Shown here: piece after piece, positions 8,591 to 18,876 of the stretch
How positions within the stretch are numbered: position 1 is the first letter of the stretch
Layout: each line of letters begins with the position of its first letter
Origin: DATFDN01 sp963767645
Lineage (GTDB): Bacteria; Pseudomonadota; Alphaproteobacteria; Acetobacterales; Acetobacteraceae
Length of the DNA: 64,000 nt
Assembly: GCA_963767645.1 (NCBI GenBank)
Contig: CAVYEW010000008.1
Location: 372,001 to 436,000 of the forward strand
Direction of reading: 5' to 3'
Notes under the pieces: model-generated
The model's database searches: none
What the model was told of the DNA's origin: nothing
What the model saw: only the letters and a program-made list of their open reading frames with translations
Program-made: the position numbers and the translations under genes

Positions 8591-10480
8591 TCAGAACCCG
8601 AACATGTGGTCGAGAGAGAAGCCGCCCGCCTGATCGTCCAGACCGTGATAGCCGAAAAGGCGGCAGCTCGGGTCGCGCACCAGCACGTACCCGGTCGGCC
8701 CCGCTTCGCGCAGACGGTCGGCGCCGAACACGACATGCGGCCAGACCACCGCCGAGCCGGAACAGGGGATCGCGAGCCGCTCCTCGGCAACCGGGCGTCC
8801 TTCGGCGTCGTGCAGCATCAGCGCGGTCGAAGACTGCGCGCGCCAGGGAGCGGAGGCGGGATAGATCAGCACGGCAAAGCTGCGCCGGGGAGCATCGCCG
8901 AGGCGAAGGAATAGCCGGGTGGATAGTCCGGGGGGTGGCCCACCATAGGATTGCGGCTCGTCGCGGTAGGTCATGATCGTGTTGAACATGTGCGAGCCGA
9001 AGCTCGATTCGGCCGCATGGCCCGTCTCGCGGTGCTCGTAGCGGAAGATCGCGTGCAGCCAGCCGTCGGCCTCGCCGCCGTCCCGGAAGTCGTAGACCAG
9101 CTCGGCATGGCCGGCAGCCAGCGTGCCCAGATCGTCGAGATCGAAGCCAAGGTCGTGGTCGCGGGACAGGCAGCCGAGGAATCGCTCGGCCTGCTTGCGT
9201 CCCGCCTGGTCGAACACGTCGAGCCGGATCGGCAGAGTGCTCTGCGTCGTCGCCATCGGCGTGGGCTGGACGATGGTGCGGAACCGCCTCGGGTCGAGGA
9301 CCGGAAACGGCAACAGATAGCCGCGGCCGAGTTCGGCGGGCAGCGACGGGATCGCTGGGTCAGGGCGCAGATCGTCCCGCTCCACGTTCACATGCGCGAT
9401 GCGGGTCCGGTCGCCGCGCACCACCTCATAGCGCGGCCGCACGACATGCCGACCGGCACGCAGCTCGACCTGCGCCGGCCAGCGCACTGATCCCAGCATC
9501 TCGCCCAGGTCCAGCGCCACCGTGGCGAACGGCCCCACTTCGCGTTCGAGCGCCGTCGGACGCTCCGCGCCCATGCGATCGAGCGCCACCGCGCCGGGCG
9601 GGATGGGCGCGGCGTGGCTGTTCTGGAGCCACAGGATCACGCGCTCATCCTCGCGCGGCGCCGGCAAGCCGGCGTAACGGTCCGCAGGCCAGGCGTTCGC
9701 GTCATGCGTGCAGGACAGCGACCGTCCGCCCTCGGAATCATACGTATCCAGGGCGTATTTGACGACGTCATGGCCGGTCGCCCCGATCGCGTGCAGGAAT
9801 AGTTGGCCGGTGAAGGTCGGCAGCCCGAAACGGCCGCGCACCTCCTGGCTGTCGATCGCGAACCCGCCCGGCCCCTCGGGCACGCTTTCCTGCCAGGTCG
9901 CGATCACGGCCCCGGCTTCGTCGAACAGCCGCAGCCATAACCGAACCGCCTTCGCTCCGTAGCCGGCCCAGTAATTGGCGGAGACCAGCCTGGTCGAAAG
10001 CCCGTCCTGATCACGGAAAAAGGCGAAGTTGGTCGCGAAGTTCAGCCGGTCGAGGTACCGCGTCGGATTGGTCAGCAACGGCGCGGGCAGCCGCGCCTCG
10101 TTGAGCGTAAGAACTTGCGCGCCGCGCGGCAGGAACGGCCCGATCCGCTCGGCGATGCGCCCGGCATCGAAGGCGGCAATCAACACCGAAGCGGCCTCGG
10201 CGCGAGGCAGCTCGGTCAACGGCCGCGCTAGCATCCCGGCCCGTCTCTGCCCGACGGCTTGCACGTCGTGGACATACAGGGCCACCAGGCCCGGCGCGTC
10301 GGGATAGAGCGCGAACAGCGCCTCGGCAATCCCGTCGGGGTCGTAGAGAGCCACCGGACCGCCGGCGGCTGCCAGCTTGTCATAGAGCCGCGCGATCCCC
10401 TCGGCCGCGAGCGGGTGGGACAGCGCCTTATAGAGCACATTGCCGCCGGCGCGCGCATCGAAGGTCTGGATCTGGAGCAT
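8591..10480 (-). CDS. Conserved-looking protein of unknown function, 629 aa
   Basis: A long frame with codon use like its neighbours and no signal peptide or membrane segment. The first ~120 residues resemble an alpha/beta domain (GGPVALYDPDGIAEALF, GLVALYVHDVQAVG). The remainder reads like beta-rich domains with many Trp, Tyr and Arg. Conspicuous pieces are SSFGSHMFNTIMTYRDEP near residue 510 and GYVLVRDPSCRLFGYHGLDD near the end. I cannot assign a function. It stands alone between the AT-rich gene after tRNA-Gly, with which it is convergent, and tRNA-Leu, from which it is divergent. Confidence 0.7.
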   Translation of the reverse strand: MLQIQTFDARAGGNVLYKALSHPLAAEGIARLYDKLAAAGGPVALYDPDGIAEALFALYPDAPGLVALYVHDVQAVGQRRAGMLARPLTELPRAEAASVLIAAFDAGRIAERIGPFLPRGAQVLTLNEARLPAPLLTNPTRYLDRLNFATNFAFFRDQDGLSTRLVSANYWAGYGAKAVRLWLRLFDEAGAVIATWQESVPEGPGGFAIDSQEVRGRFGLPTFTGQLFLHAIGATGHDVVKYALDTYDSEGGRSLSCTHDANAWPADRYAGLPAPREDERVILWLQNSHAAPIPPGAVALDRMGAERPTALEREVGPFATVALDLGEMLGSVRWPAQVELRAGRHVVRPRYEVVRGDRTRIAHVNVERDDLRPDPAIPSLPAELGRGYLLPFPVLDPRRFRTIVQPTPMATTQSTLPIRLDVFDQAGRKQAERFLGCLSRDHDLGFDLDDLGTLAAGHAELVYDFRDGGEADGWLHAIFRYEHRETGHAAESSFGSHMFNTIMTYRDEPQSYGGPPPGLSTRLFLRLGDAPRRSFAVLIYPASAPWRAQSSTALMLHDAEGRPVAEERLAIPCSGSAVVWPHVVFGADRLREAGPTGYVLVRDPSCRLFGYHGLDDQAGGFSLDHMFGF

Positions 10481-10608
10481 GGGGCGACAATAGGGACGGG
10501 CCGCGTCGATTCCCAGCCGCCCGGTTCAGCCCAGCAAGGCCGTTGACGCCGAGCCGGCGTGCGTCTAAATCGCGCGCCTTGGCGGATCGCCCGCGACCCG
10601 CCGGCCCT

Positions 10609-10695
10609 GCCCAGGTGGCGGAATTGGTAGACGCGCAGGTTTCAGGTACCTGTGGCCGCAAGGTCGTGGAAGTTCGAGTCTTCTCCTGGGCACCA
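10609..10695 (+). tRNA. tRNA-Leu (anticodon CAG), CCA encoded
   Basis: The acceptor stem gcccagg (10609-10615) pairs with cctgggc (10685-10691). The D-loop carries aattggtagacgc. The anticodon stem caggt/acctg encloses ttcaggt, giving CAG. A long variable arm (tggccgcaaggtcgtgg) marks it as a class II tRNA, and the T-arm is gttcgagtc. CCA is encoded at 10693-10695. Confidence 0.96.
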
Positions 10696-10700
10696 CCGAG

Positions 10701-11354
10701 ATGAGCGCCACCCAGTTCATGCCCGGCGCGACCATCCATATCCATCGCGACGATCTGCCGGAAGGCATCGGGCTCGGACCCGTGGTGGCCGTGGATACCG
10801 AGACCATGGGGCTCAATCCGCACCGCGACCGGCTGTGCCTGGTCCAGCTCTCCTCGGGAGATGGCGTGGCGCATCTCGTACAGATCCGCCCCCGATCGCT
10901 CGGCGGGCGCGGCTTCGACTGCCCGAACCTGACGCGCCTCCTAGCGGACCCCGAGAGGATCAAGCTGATGCACTTCGCCCGCTTCGATGTGGCGGTCCTG
11001 CAGCACAGCCTGGGCATCGAGGTGGCGCCGGTCCGCTGCACCAAGATCGCCGCCAAGCTGGTCCGCACCTTCACCGACCGGCACGGGCTGCGCGATCTCT
11101 GCCGCGAGTTGCTGGGGATCGAGATCAGCAAGCAGCAGCAGACCTCGGACTGGGGCGCCCCGGAGCTTTCCGCCGAGCAACTCGCCTATGCCGCCTCCGA
11201 CGTGCTGCACCTGCACGCGCTCTGGGCGCGGCTGGAGCTGCTTCTGGAGCGCGAAGGGCGGCGCGCACTGGCCGAGGCGTGCTTCGCCTTCCTGCCGACC
11301 CGCGCCCGGCTCGACCTGCTGGGCTATGAAGACCCGGACATTTTCGCGCATTAA
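10701..11354 (+). CDS. RNase D-like 3'-5' exonuclease, single-domain
   Basis: The 217-aa protein holds the DEDDy exonuclease motifs: VVAVDTETMGL (D32, E34), MHFARFDVAVL and YAASDVLHLHALW. RNase D proteins are about 370 aa because they carry HRDC domains; this one stops after the nuclease domain, as in the short alphaproteobacterial form. Its likely role is 3' trimming of tRNA or other structured RNA. It starts 5 bp after the tRNA-Leu gene and may be co-transcribed with it. The ATG at 10701 is the first available start outside the tRNA. Confidence 0.9.
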   Translation: MSATQFMPGATIHIHRDDLPEGIGLGPVVAVDTETMGLNPHRDRLCLVQLSSGDGVAHLVQIRPRSLGGRGFDCPNLTRLLADPERIKLMHFARFDVAVLQHSLGIEVAPVRCTKIAAKLVRTFTDRHGLRDLCRELLGIEISKQQQTSDWGAPELSAEQLAYAASDVLHLHALWARLELLLEREGRRALAEACFAFLPTRARLDLLGYEDPDIFAH

Positions 11355-11457
11355 CCGTCCGTTCAGATTGGCATGGTTTTTGTTCGCACTGCTCGCCCGA
11401 TTGACCCGACCCGCGCCGCTGGCCTAAGCCAACGGTGGAAAGGGGGACCAGGAGCTG

Positions 11458-12441
11458 ATGCAAGCCGCGTTCGCCACCATGTGCGCCGATCTCGACGTTG
11501 CGCGCGCCGTCCTCGGCACCGAGGCGCTGGCGTTGCGGGCGCTCGCCGCCGCCCTGGATGACGACTTCGCCCGGGCCGTGGAGCTGCTGGCCGGCGCGTC
11601 CGGCCGGATCGTCGTCTCCGGCATGGGCAAGTCGGGTCACGTCGGCCGCAAGGTGGCTGCGACGCTCGCCTCGACCGGCACGCCTTCCCTGTTCGTGCAT
11701 CCGGCGGAGGCATCGCATGGCGATCTAGGCATGATCGTCGACGGCGACGTCGTGCTCGCGCTGTCCAATTCCGGCGAGACCCCGGAGCTTGCCGACATCG
11801 TGGCCCATGCGCGCCGCTTCGCCCTGCCTATCGTGGCCATGACCGCGCGCCGCGACTCGGCGCTCGCGGCAGCTGCCGATGCGGTCCTGCTGCTGCCGCA
11901 GGTCGGGGAGGCGTGCCCAATGGGGCTTGCGCCGACCACGAGCACAGTGATGCAGATGGCGCTGGGCGACGCCTTGGCAGTCGCGCTGCTCACCCGGCGC
12001 GGCTTCACTGCGGCCGATTTCGGCCGGTTCCATCCAGGCGGACGCCTGGGCGCCCGGCTGCGGCGCGTCGGCGAGTTGATGCACACCGGAGAGGAAATGC
12101 CGCTTGCATCCCCCGACCTGCCGATGCACGAGGCGCTGCTGCGCATGACGGAGAAGCGGTTCGGCTGCCTCGGCGCGACGGCCGCATCCGGGCGACTGGT
12201 CGGGATCGTCACCGATGGCGACCTGCGTCGCCATATGGGACCGGACCTGCTCGCCCGGTCGGTCGGAGAGGTCATGACGCGGGAGCCGCGCACCATCACC
12301 GCCGATGCGCTCGCGGCCGAGGCGCTGCACGCGATGAATGCCCGCGCTCGGCCGATCACGGCTCTGTTCGTGGTGGACCGCGAGCACCGGCCGGTAGGCA
12401 TCCTGCACGTCCACGACCTGTTGCGCGCGGGCGTGGCATGA
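11458..12441 (+). CDS. kdsD: D-arabinose 5-phosphate isomerase
   Basis: The 327-aa protein combines an N-terminal SIS domain (GRIVVSGMGKSGHVGRKVAA near residue 42, FVHPAEASHGDLGMI, LALSNSGETPEL) with two CBS domains after residue ~205. It converts ribulose 5-phosphate to arabinose 5-phosphate, the first step of Kdo synthesis for LPS. An AGGAG lies before the ATG. It overlaps lptC by 4 bp (ATGA), so LPS sugar synthesis and LPS export are coupled in one operon, as in many alphaproteobacteria. Confidence 0.95.
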   Translation: MQAAFATMCADLDVARAVLGTEALALRALAAALDDDFARAVELLAGASGRIVVSGMGKSGHVGRKVAATLASTGTPSLFVHPAEASHGDLGMIVDGDVVLALSNSGETPELADIVAHARRFALPIVAMTARRDSALAAAADAVLLLPQVGEACPMGLAPTTSTVMQMALGDALAVALLTRRGFTAADFGRFHPGGRLGARLRRVGELMHTGEEMPLASPDLPMHEALLRMTEKRFGCLGATAASGRLVGIVTDGDLRRHMGPDLLARSVGEVMTREPRTITADALAAEALHAMNARARPITALFVVDREHRPVGILHVHDLLRAGVA

Positions 12442-13112
12442 GCCTCGCTCCGCTCTCCCAGACGCGGCGCCCCGAACGGATCGGAACGGGCTTGCCCGTC
12501 CGCGTACGTCGGTTGCCCTCGCCGGGGAGGCTGGCCCGGCGGCGGCTGATGATCCGTGGAGCCAAGCTCGCCTTGCCGGCTCTGGCTTTGGCGCTGCTGG
12601 CGAGCTTGGCGGTATGGCCGGAGTTGCAGCGTGAGGTCGGGCGCGCGCAGGCCGAGGCTCAAGCCGTGGCCAAGGTGCAGGGCGCGACAGTCAAGGGCGC
12701 CCGCTACCGCAGCATCGACGAGCGCGGCAGGCCCTATACCCTCACCGCATCCATTGCTCGCCAAGCAGGCGAGAATCGGGTGGATCTCACCGACCCCAAG
12801 GGCGATCTCACGTTGCAGAACGGCACCTGGCTGATGCTGCAGGCACGCCAGGGCGTCTATCGCCGGCGCGACAATGCGCTCGACCTCTCGCGCGACGTGA
12901 CGTTGTATCGCGATGACGGGACCACGATGACCACCGCCAGCGCCGCGCTCGATCTGAAGAGCGGCGCCGCTGCCGGCGCGGAACCCGTCCACGCCGAGGG
13001 TCCCTTCGGTCGTCTGGACGCGGCAGGCGGTTTCACCGCGACTGACAGGGGCGCGCAAATCCTGTTCACCGGCCAGTCGCACTTGCTGCTGAACGGCGCC
13101 GAGGGGCCATGA
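12438..13112 (+). CDS. lptC: LPS export ABC transporter periplasmic protein LptC
   Basis: 224 aa. After an arginine-rich cytoplasmic tail comes one membrane anchor (GAKLALPALALALLASLAVW, about residues 40-60) and a periplasmic beta-jellyroll domain (VKGARYRSIDERGRPYTLTA, then GVYRRRDNALDLSRDVTLYR). LptC links the LptBFG motor to LptA. The start overlaps the kdsD stop (ATGA), and the stop overlaps the lptA start in the same way. The position in the operon and the domain both support the call although LptC sequences diverge widely. Confidence 0.88.
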   Translation: MSLAPLSQTRRPERIGTGLPVRVRRLPSPGRLARRRLMIRGAKLALPALALALLASLAVWPELQREVGRAQAEAQAVAKVQGATVKGARYRSIDERGRPYTLTASIARQAGENRVDLTDPKGDLTLQNGTWLMLQARQGVYRRRDNALDLSRDVTLYRDDGTTMTTASAALDLKSGAAAGAEPVHAEGPFGRLDAAGGFTATDRGAQILFTGQSHLLLNGAEGP

Positions 13113-14149
13113 CGGGCCGAGTGTGCCGGCCGGCGCTGGGGAGCGCGCTCGGCGCGGCGCTGTCGTGTGTCGCCTTGGCTTCGGCCGGCGCTCAAGGGAT
13201 CGACCTCTCGCACGGCGGGCCGGTCGCCATCACCTCGCGCGACGGTATCGAGTGGCTGCAGCAGCAGCACGAGGTGATCGCGACCGGCGACGCGCGGGCG
13301 GTGCGCCAGAATGTCACCGTCACCGCCGACCGGCTGATTGCCTTCTATCGCAAGAAGCAGGACGCGGAGCCGCAGACCGCCGCTGCGCCCTCGGGCGCTC
13401 AGTCCGGCACCAAGACCGCGGCCAACGGGCCGGTGGACGTGACCGGCGCGGATGAGGGCGGCAACGAGATCTACCGGCTGGAAGCCGAGGGTCATGTGGT
13501 CATCGTCACGCCCACCGATCGCGCGCAGGGCGATAAGGCCGTGTACGACCTCGATCGCGCGGTTATGGTCATGACCGGAGGCGAGCTTCGGCTGACCACG
13601 CCCAACGATGTGCTGACCGCGCGCGACGATCTGGAATACTGGTCGGCCAAGCACATGGCGGTGGCGCGCGGCGATGCCGTCGTCGTCACCAAGGACCAGC
13701 GGCGCATCGCGGCGGACGTGCTGGTGGCCTACACCAGCGGCGAGGACACCGCGAAGCCGCAGCCTGTCTCCCAGGCTTCCCCGCCCCAGACCGGGGACGA
13801 CCCGCTGGGGGCCGCCGGCAAGCTGCAGAAGGTGGAGGCGTTCGGCCATGTCGTGGTGAGCACGCCGACGGACGTCGTGACCGGCGGACGCGGGGTTTAC
13901 GTGCCCGACACCGGCATTGCCGTTCTGGTCGACCATGTGCGGATCACGCGGGGACAGAACCAGCTCGAGGGATCGGAGGCCGAGGTGAATCTGAAAACGG
14001 GCGTCTCGCGCCTGATCGCCGCGCATCGCGGCCGGGTGGAGGGCCTGATCGTGCCGAACGACGCGCAAGGCGGCTTGCCGCCGTCCTCGCCGGCCTCTGG
14101 CACGAAGGTCCCCGCCGGACCGGCGCATGGTTCGGGAGCCAAGCGATGA
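13109..14149 (+). CDS. lptA: LPS transport periplasmic protein LptA (OstA-like), unusually long
   Basis: 346 aa, with an N-terminal signal peptide ending near AGAQG. LptA proteins are usually 170-200 aa. Here the OstA-like fold seems stretched: QQQHEVIATGDARAVRQNVT and ADRLIAFYRKK begin it, an Ala/Thr/Gly-rich linker sits near residues 92-115, and more beta repeats follow (VEAEGHVVIVTPTDRAQGDK, then VEAFGHVVVSTPTDVVTGGR). These repeated GHVVxxTPTD strands build the bridge that carries LPS across the periplasm. It lies between lptC and lptB with 4-bp overlaps on both sides. Confidence 0.88.
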   Translation: MTGRVCRPALGSALGAALSCVALASAGAQGIDLSHGGPVAITSRDGIEWLQQQHEVIATGDARAVRQNVTVTADRLIAFYRKKQDAEPQTAAAPSGAQSGTKTAANGPVDVTGADEGGNEIYRLEAEGHVVIVTPTDRAQGDKAVYDLDRAVMVMTGGELRLTTPNDVLTARDDLEYWSAKHMAVARGDAVVVTKDQRRIAADVLVAYTSGEDTAKPQPVSQASPPQTGDDPLGAAGKLQKVEAFGHVVVSTPTDVVTGGRGVYVPDTGIAVLVDHVRITRGQNQLEGSEAEVNLKTGVSRLIAAHRGRVEGLIVPNDAQGGLPPSSPASGTKVPAGPAHGSGAKR

Positions 14150-14910
14150 GGGCGGTTCGCGACAGCGGGCTGCGCGTGGTGGCCAGCGCCGGCGGCTTGG
14201 TCGCGGGCGGGTTGGGCAAGACCTACAACAAGCGCCCGGTGGTGCGGAACGTGACGCTGACGTTGCGCCGCGGCGAGGCAGTGGGGCTGCTTGGCCCCAA
14301 CGGGGCCGGAAAGACGACGACCTTCTACATGATCGTCGGCCTGGTGCGTCCGGATACTGGATCGATCCGGCTGGACGGCGCCGACATCACCCAACTGCCG
14401 ATGTATCGCCGCGCGCGGCTCGGCGTCGGCTATCTGCCGCAGGAGGCGAGCGTTTTTCGCGGCCTGAACGTCGAGCGCAACATCATGGCCGCGCTCGAGG
14501 TCGTGGAACCAGACCGGGACCGACGCGACCGGATGCTGGACGAGCTTCTGGCCGAGTTCGGCATCGGCCATCTGCGGCGCACCCCGGCGCTGGCACTGTC
14601 GGGCGGCGAGCGGCGGCGCGTTGAGATAGCCCGCGCGCTTGCCACCCAGCCCGCCTATATCCTGCTCGACGAGCCGCTGGCCGGCATCGACCCGATCGCG
14701 GTAGGCGAGATCCGCGACCTCGTCTCGCATCTGAAGGATCGCGGCATCGGCGTGCTCATCACCGACCACAACGTGCGCGAGACGCTGGAGATCATCGACC
14801 GCGCCTACATCATGCACGACGGCCAGGTGCTGATGGAAGGACGTCCGCATGAAGTCGTGGCCCATGAGGGCGTTCGCCGGGTCTATCTGGGCGAGCGCTT
14901 CAGCCTGTAG
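14146..14910 (+). CDS. lptB: LPS export ABC transporter ATPase LptB
   Basis: 254 aa. Walker A is GPNGAGKTT, the signature is LSGGERRRVEIARAL, Walker B is ILLDEPLAGIDP, and the switch histidine is in ITDHNVRETLEI. The last two stretches are diagnostic of LptB. The protein powers LPS extraction by LptFG, whose genes are not in this window. Its start overlaps lptA by 4 bp, and rpoN follows 20 bp later, the order known from many proteobacteria. Confidence 0.96.
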   Translation: MRAVRDSGLRVVASAGGLVAGGLGKTYNKRPVVRNVTLTLRRGEAVGLLGPNGAGKTTTFYMIVGLVRPDTGSIRLDGADITQLPMYRRARLGVGYLPQEASVFRGLNVERNIMAALEVVEPDRDRRDRMLDELLAEFGIGHLRRTPALALSGGERRRVEIARALATQPAYILLDEPLAGIDPIAVGEIRDLVSHLKDRGIGVLITDHNVRETLEIIDRAYIMHDGQVLMEGRPHEVVAHEGVRRVYLGERFSL

Positions 14911-14930
14911 CAGCGCCCCAGGACACGCGC

Positions 14931-16420
14931 ATGGCGATCGGCCCGCGCCTCGATCTTCGGCAGAGTCAATCGCTGGTGATGACGCCGCAGCTGCGGCAGG
15001 CGATCAAGCTGCTACAGGTACTCCAATCTGGAGGTCGCCGCCTTCGTCGACCAGGAGCTGGAGCGCAACCCCCTTCTGGAGCGCGACGAGGCTGGGGAGG
15101 CGACGGCGGGCGAACAGGCGGCGATCGACCAACGCCCGGACCGGGCCGGGCAGGAACCGGATGCTGCGGAGATGGCGCGATCCGAGATGCTGCCGGAGGC
15201 AGGCGCCGAGCCGTTGGACGCCGAGCACGCCGAGCCCTATGATCCAGGTGGCCCCGCCGACGGGCAGAGAATTCGATCGGGGCTCCGGCGCGCGTTTCGA
15301 CCCCGACGAGCGCGGGATCGACGACATCCCCGAGCAGCGCCGCCCGCTGCGCGAGCATCTGGGAGAGCAGCTCCGCCTAGGCTTCCGCGACCCGGTGGAG
15401 CATATTATCGGGGCGCATCTGATCGCGCTGCTCTGCCCCGCCGGCCGGCTGACCGCCACTCCGGAGGCACTGGCCGAGGCGATGGGCGTGCCGGTCGCGC
15501 GGGTCGAGGCGGTGCGCGCGCGCATGATGCGCTTCGACCCGCCGGGCCTGTTCGCGCGCGATCTGCGGGAATGCCTGGCCGCCCAACTCGCCGACCGCAA
15601 CCGGCTCGACCCGGCGATGCAGGCGCTGCTCGACAACCTCGATCTGTTGGCGAGGCGCGAGCTGCGGCGGCTGGTAGGGGTGTGCGGCGTCGACGCCGAG
15701 GATTTGGCGGAGATGATCGCCGAGATCCGTGCCCTCGATCCCAAGCCGGCGGCGAGCTGGGAGAGCGAGCCGGTGCAGGCGGTAGTTCCGGACATCCTGA
15801 TGCGCGCCTCGCCTGACGGTGGATGGCTCCTGGAGCTGAACCCGGACACGCTGCCTCGGGTGCTGGTGAACCAGCGCTTCTTCGCGCGGATCGCGCCCCG
15901 CGCGGCCAAGGAGGAGCGTGGCTTCCTCGCCGAGCAGCTGGCCAGCGCCAACTGGCTGGTCAAATCCCTGCAGCAGCGCACGCAGACGATCCTGAAGGTC
16001 GCAACCGAGATCATGCGCAGGCAGGACGATTTCCTGCGCCGCGGGATTGAGCATCTCCGGCCGCTGATCCTGCGCGACATCGCCGACGTCGTGGAGCTGC
16101 ACGAGAGCACGGTCAGCCGGGTGACGGCGAACAAATACATCGCCACGCCGCGCGGGCTGTTCGAGCTGAAGTATTTCTTCACCACGGCGATCGCGCGCAC
16201 CGATGGCGGATCGGCGCACAGCGCGGAGGCCGTGCGGCACCGGATCCGGGCACTGATCCAGGCCGAGCACCCGGATCGGGTGCTGTCCGATGACTCGCTC
16301 GTGGAGGTTCTGCGGCAGGAGGGCGTGGACATTGCCCGCCGGACCGTGGCCAAATACCGCGAAGCGCTGCGTATCCCCAACTCGACGCAGCGCAGGAGGG
16401 AGAAAGCGGTGACGGCCTGA
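14931..16420 (+). pseudogene. rpoN: RNA polymerase sigma-54 factor, reading frame broken twice
   Basis: The N-terminal activator-binding region (LRQSQSLVMTPQLRQAIKLL) starts at 14931 in one frame. After CAG at 15015-15017 the homology (YSNLEVAAFVDQELERNPLL) continues one frame further on, as if a G had been added at 15017/15018. Near 15268 it moves again in the same sense, to a frame that runs to 16420 with the core-binding region, the helix-turn-helix (LHESTVSRVTANKYI) and the RpoN box (ARRTVAKYREALRIPNS). Removing one base at each site would give about 495 aa, a normal length. Either the gene is inactive or the sequence has two single-base errors. It sits between lptB and hpf, its usual place. 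Confidence 0.85.
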
Positions 16421-16466
16421 CGTGCCCCATCAGCCCGCCGGGCGGGGGCCGACCTCGGAGGGTCTG

Positions 16467-17081
16467 ATGGAGATCAAGGTATCCGGTAAGCAGGTCGATC
16501 TGTCCGACGCGCTGCGCACGCGGGTCGAGACCCACCTGGAGGGCATCGCCCGAAAGTATTTCGACCGCGCGCTGGACGCCCAGGTCACGTTCAGCCGCGC
16601 CCGCAGCTTCTTCACCTGCGACATCAATCTCCATGCCGGGCGCGGACTGAGCCTGCGCGGCGAGGGCGAAGCGGCCGACGCGCCCACCGCCTTCGATGAT
16701 GCGGCCGAGCACATCGCCAAGCGGCTCCGCCGCTACCGCCGCCGCGTGAACGAGCACGCAAGGGACCTTGCCAACCGGGCCCGGCCCGAGGTGGCCCGGC
16801 AATACGTCCTGCGCCAGGACGGTGACGGCGCGGGCGAGCCGGGAGGAACGGGCGGAGAAGTCGCCGCCTTCGCAACCATCATTGCCGAGCAGCCGACCGA
16901 GATCAGCCGCTTGTCGGTCGGCGAGGCGGTTATGCGGATGGATTTGGCCGATCAGCTCGTGCTCATGTTCCGCAACAACGCGACCGGCGAGCTGAACGTG
17001 ATCTACCGCCGCACGGATGGCCATATCGGCTGGATCGATGCCGGCGGTCCGGATCGGCCGGGGGCGCCGCCGAAGCCTTGA
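16467..17081 (+). CDS. hpf: Ribosome hibernation promoting factor, long form
   Basis: From the ATG at 16467 the protein is 204 aa. Its N-terminal S30AE domain (MEIKVSGKQVDLSDALRTRV, DINLHAGRGLSLRGEG) binds the 30S subunit. The C-terminal domain (QPTEISRLSVGEAVMRMDLA, NVIYRRTDGHIGWID) drives ribosome dimerisation in stationary phase. A GGAGGG at 16457-16462 favours this start over one 45 bp upstream. The gene follows rpoN as usual; the ptsN gene often found next is absent. Confidence 0.93.
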   Translation: MEIKVSGKQVDLSDALRTRVETHLEGIARKYFDRALDAQVTFSRARSFFTCDINLHAGRGLSLRGEGEAADAPTAFDDAAEHIAKRLRRYRRRVNEHARDLANRARPEVARQYVLRQDGDGAGEPGGTGGEVAAFATIIAEQPTEISRLSVGEAVMRMDLADQLVLMFRNNATGELNVIYRRTDGHIGWIDAGGPDRPGAPPKP

Positions 17082-17207
17082 CCCAGACGTGGCGCTTGCG
17101 CATTGTCTGGTGCTGATCGCCCTTCGTCCCTTGCATAAGGCTGTCCTGCCCGTGAACGCGGGCACTCAGGCCGGCACGCACTGGGACCGACCCATGAGGA
17201 ACGTGCA

Positions 17208-17375
17208 GTGGCCAAGGCAAACACAGTCCAGATCAAACTCGTATCCACTGCGGATACAGGCTATTTCTATGTGACGAAGAAGAATGCTCGCGCACAAACC
17301 AATAAACTCGAGTTCAAGAAGTACGACCCGGTCGCTCGCAAGCACGTCCTGTTTCGCGAGGCCAAGATCAAGTAG
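17208..17375 (+). CDS. rpmG: 50S ribosomal protein L33
   Basis: A 55-aa protein that begins with GTG at 17208, preceded by GAGGA at 17196-17200. The sequence AKANTVQIKLVSTADTGYFY, then VTKKNARAQTNKLEFKKYDP and HVLFREAKIK, is typical L33 of the alphaproteobacterial type without the zinc cysteines. It is convergent with the diguanylate cyclase gene, 9 bp apart, the arrangement known around pleD in this class. Confidence 0.96.
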   Translation: MAKANTVQIKLVSTADTGYFYVTKKNARAQTNKLEFKKYDPVARKHVLFREAKIK

Positions 17376-17384
17376 CCGCGCGTG

Positions 17385-18767
<1,383 letters not shown>

Positions 18768-18876
18768 ATTGGTCGGGTCATACTGGTCGCCTGCCCTGGT
18801 GCTTAACCGGCCTTTGCGTCAAATTCACCTCAATATAACCATTCGTTCCGCACGACGGAAGCTTATCGCGGAGAAC

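Noticed and set aside
7740..8600. Direct repeat of the tRNA-Gly 3' end marking an attR site
   Set aside because: No second copy of the T-arm/acceptor sequence was found in the following kilobase and there is no integrase.
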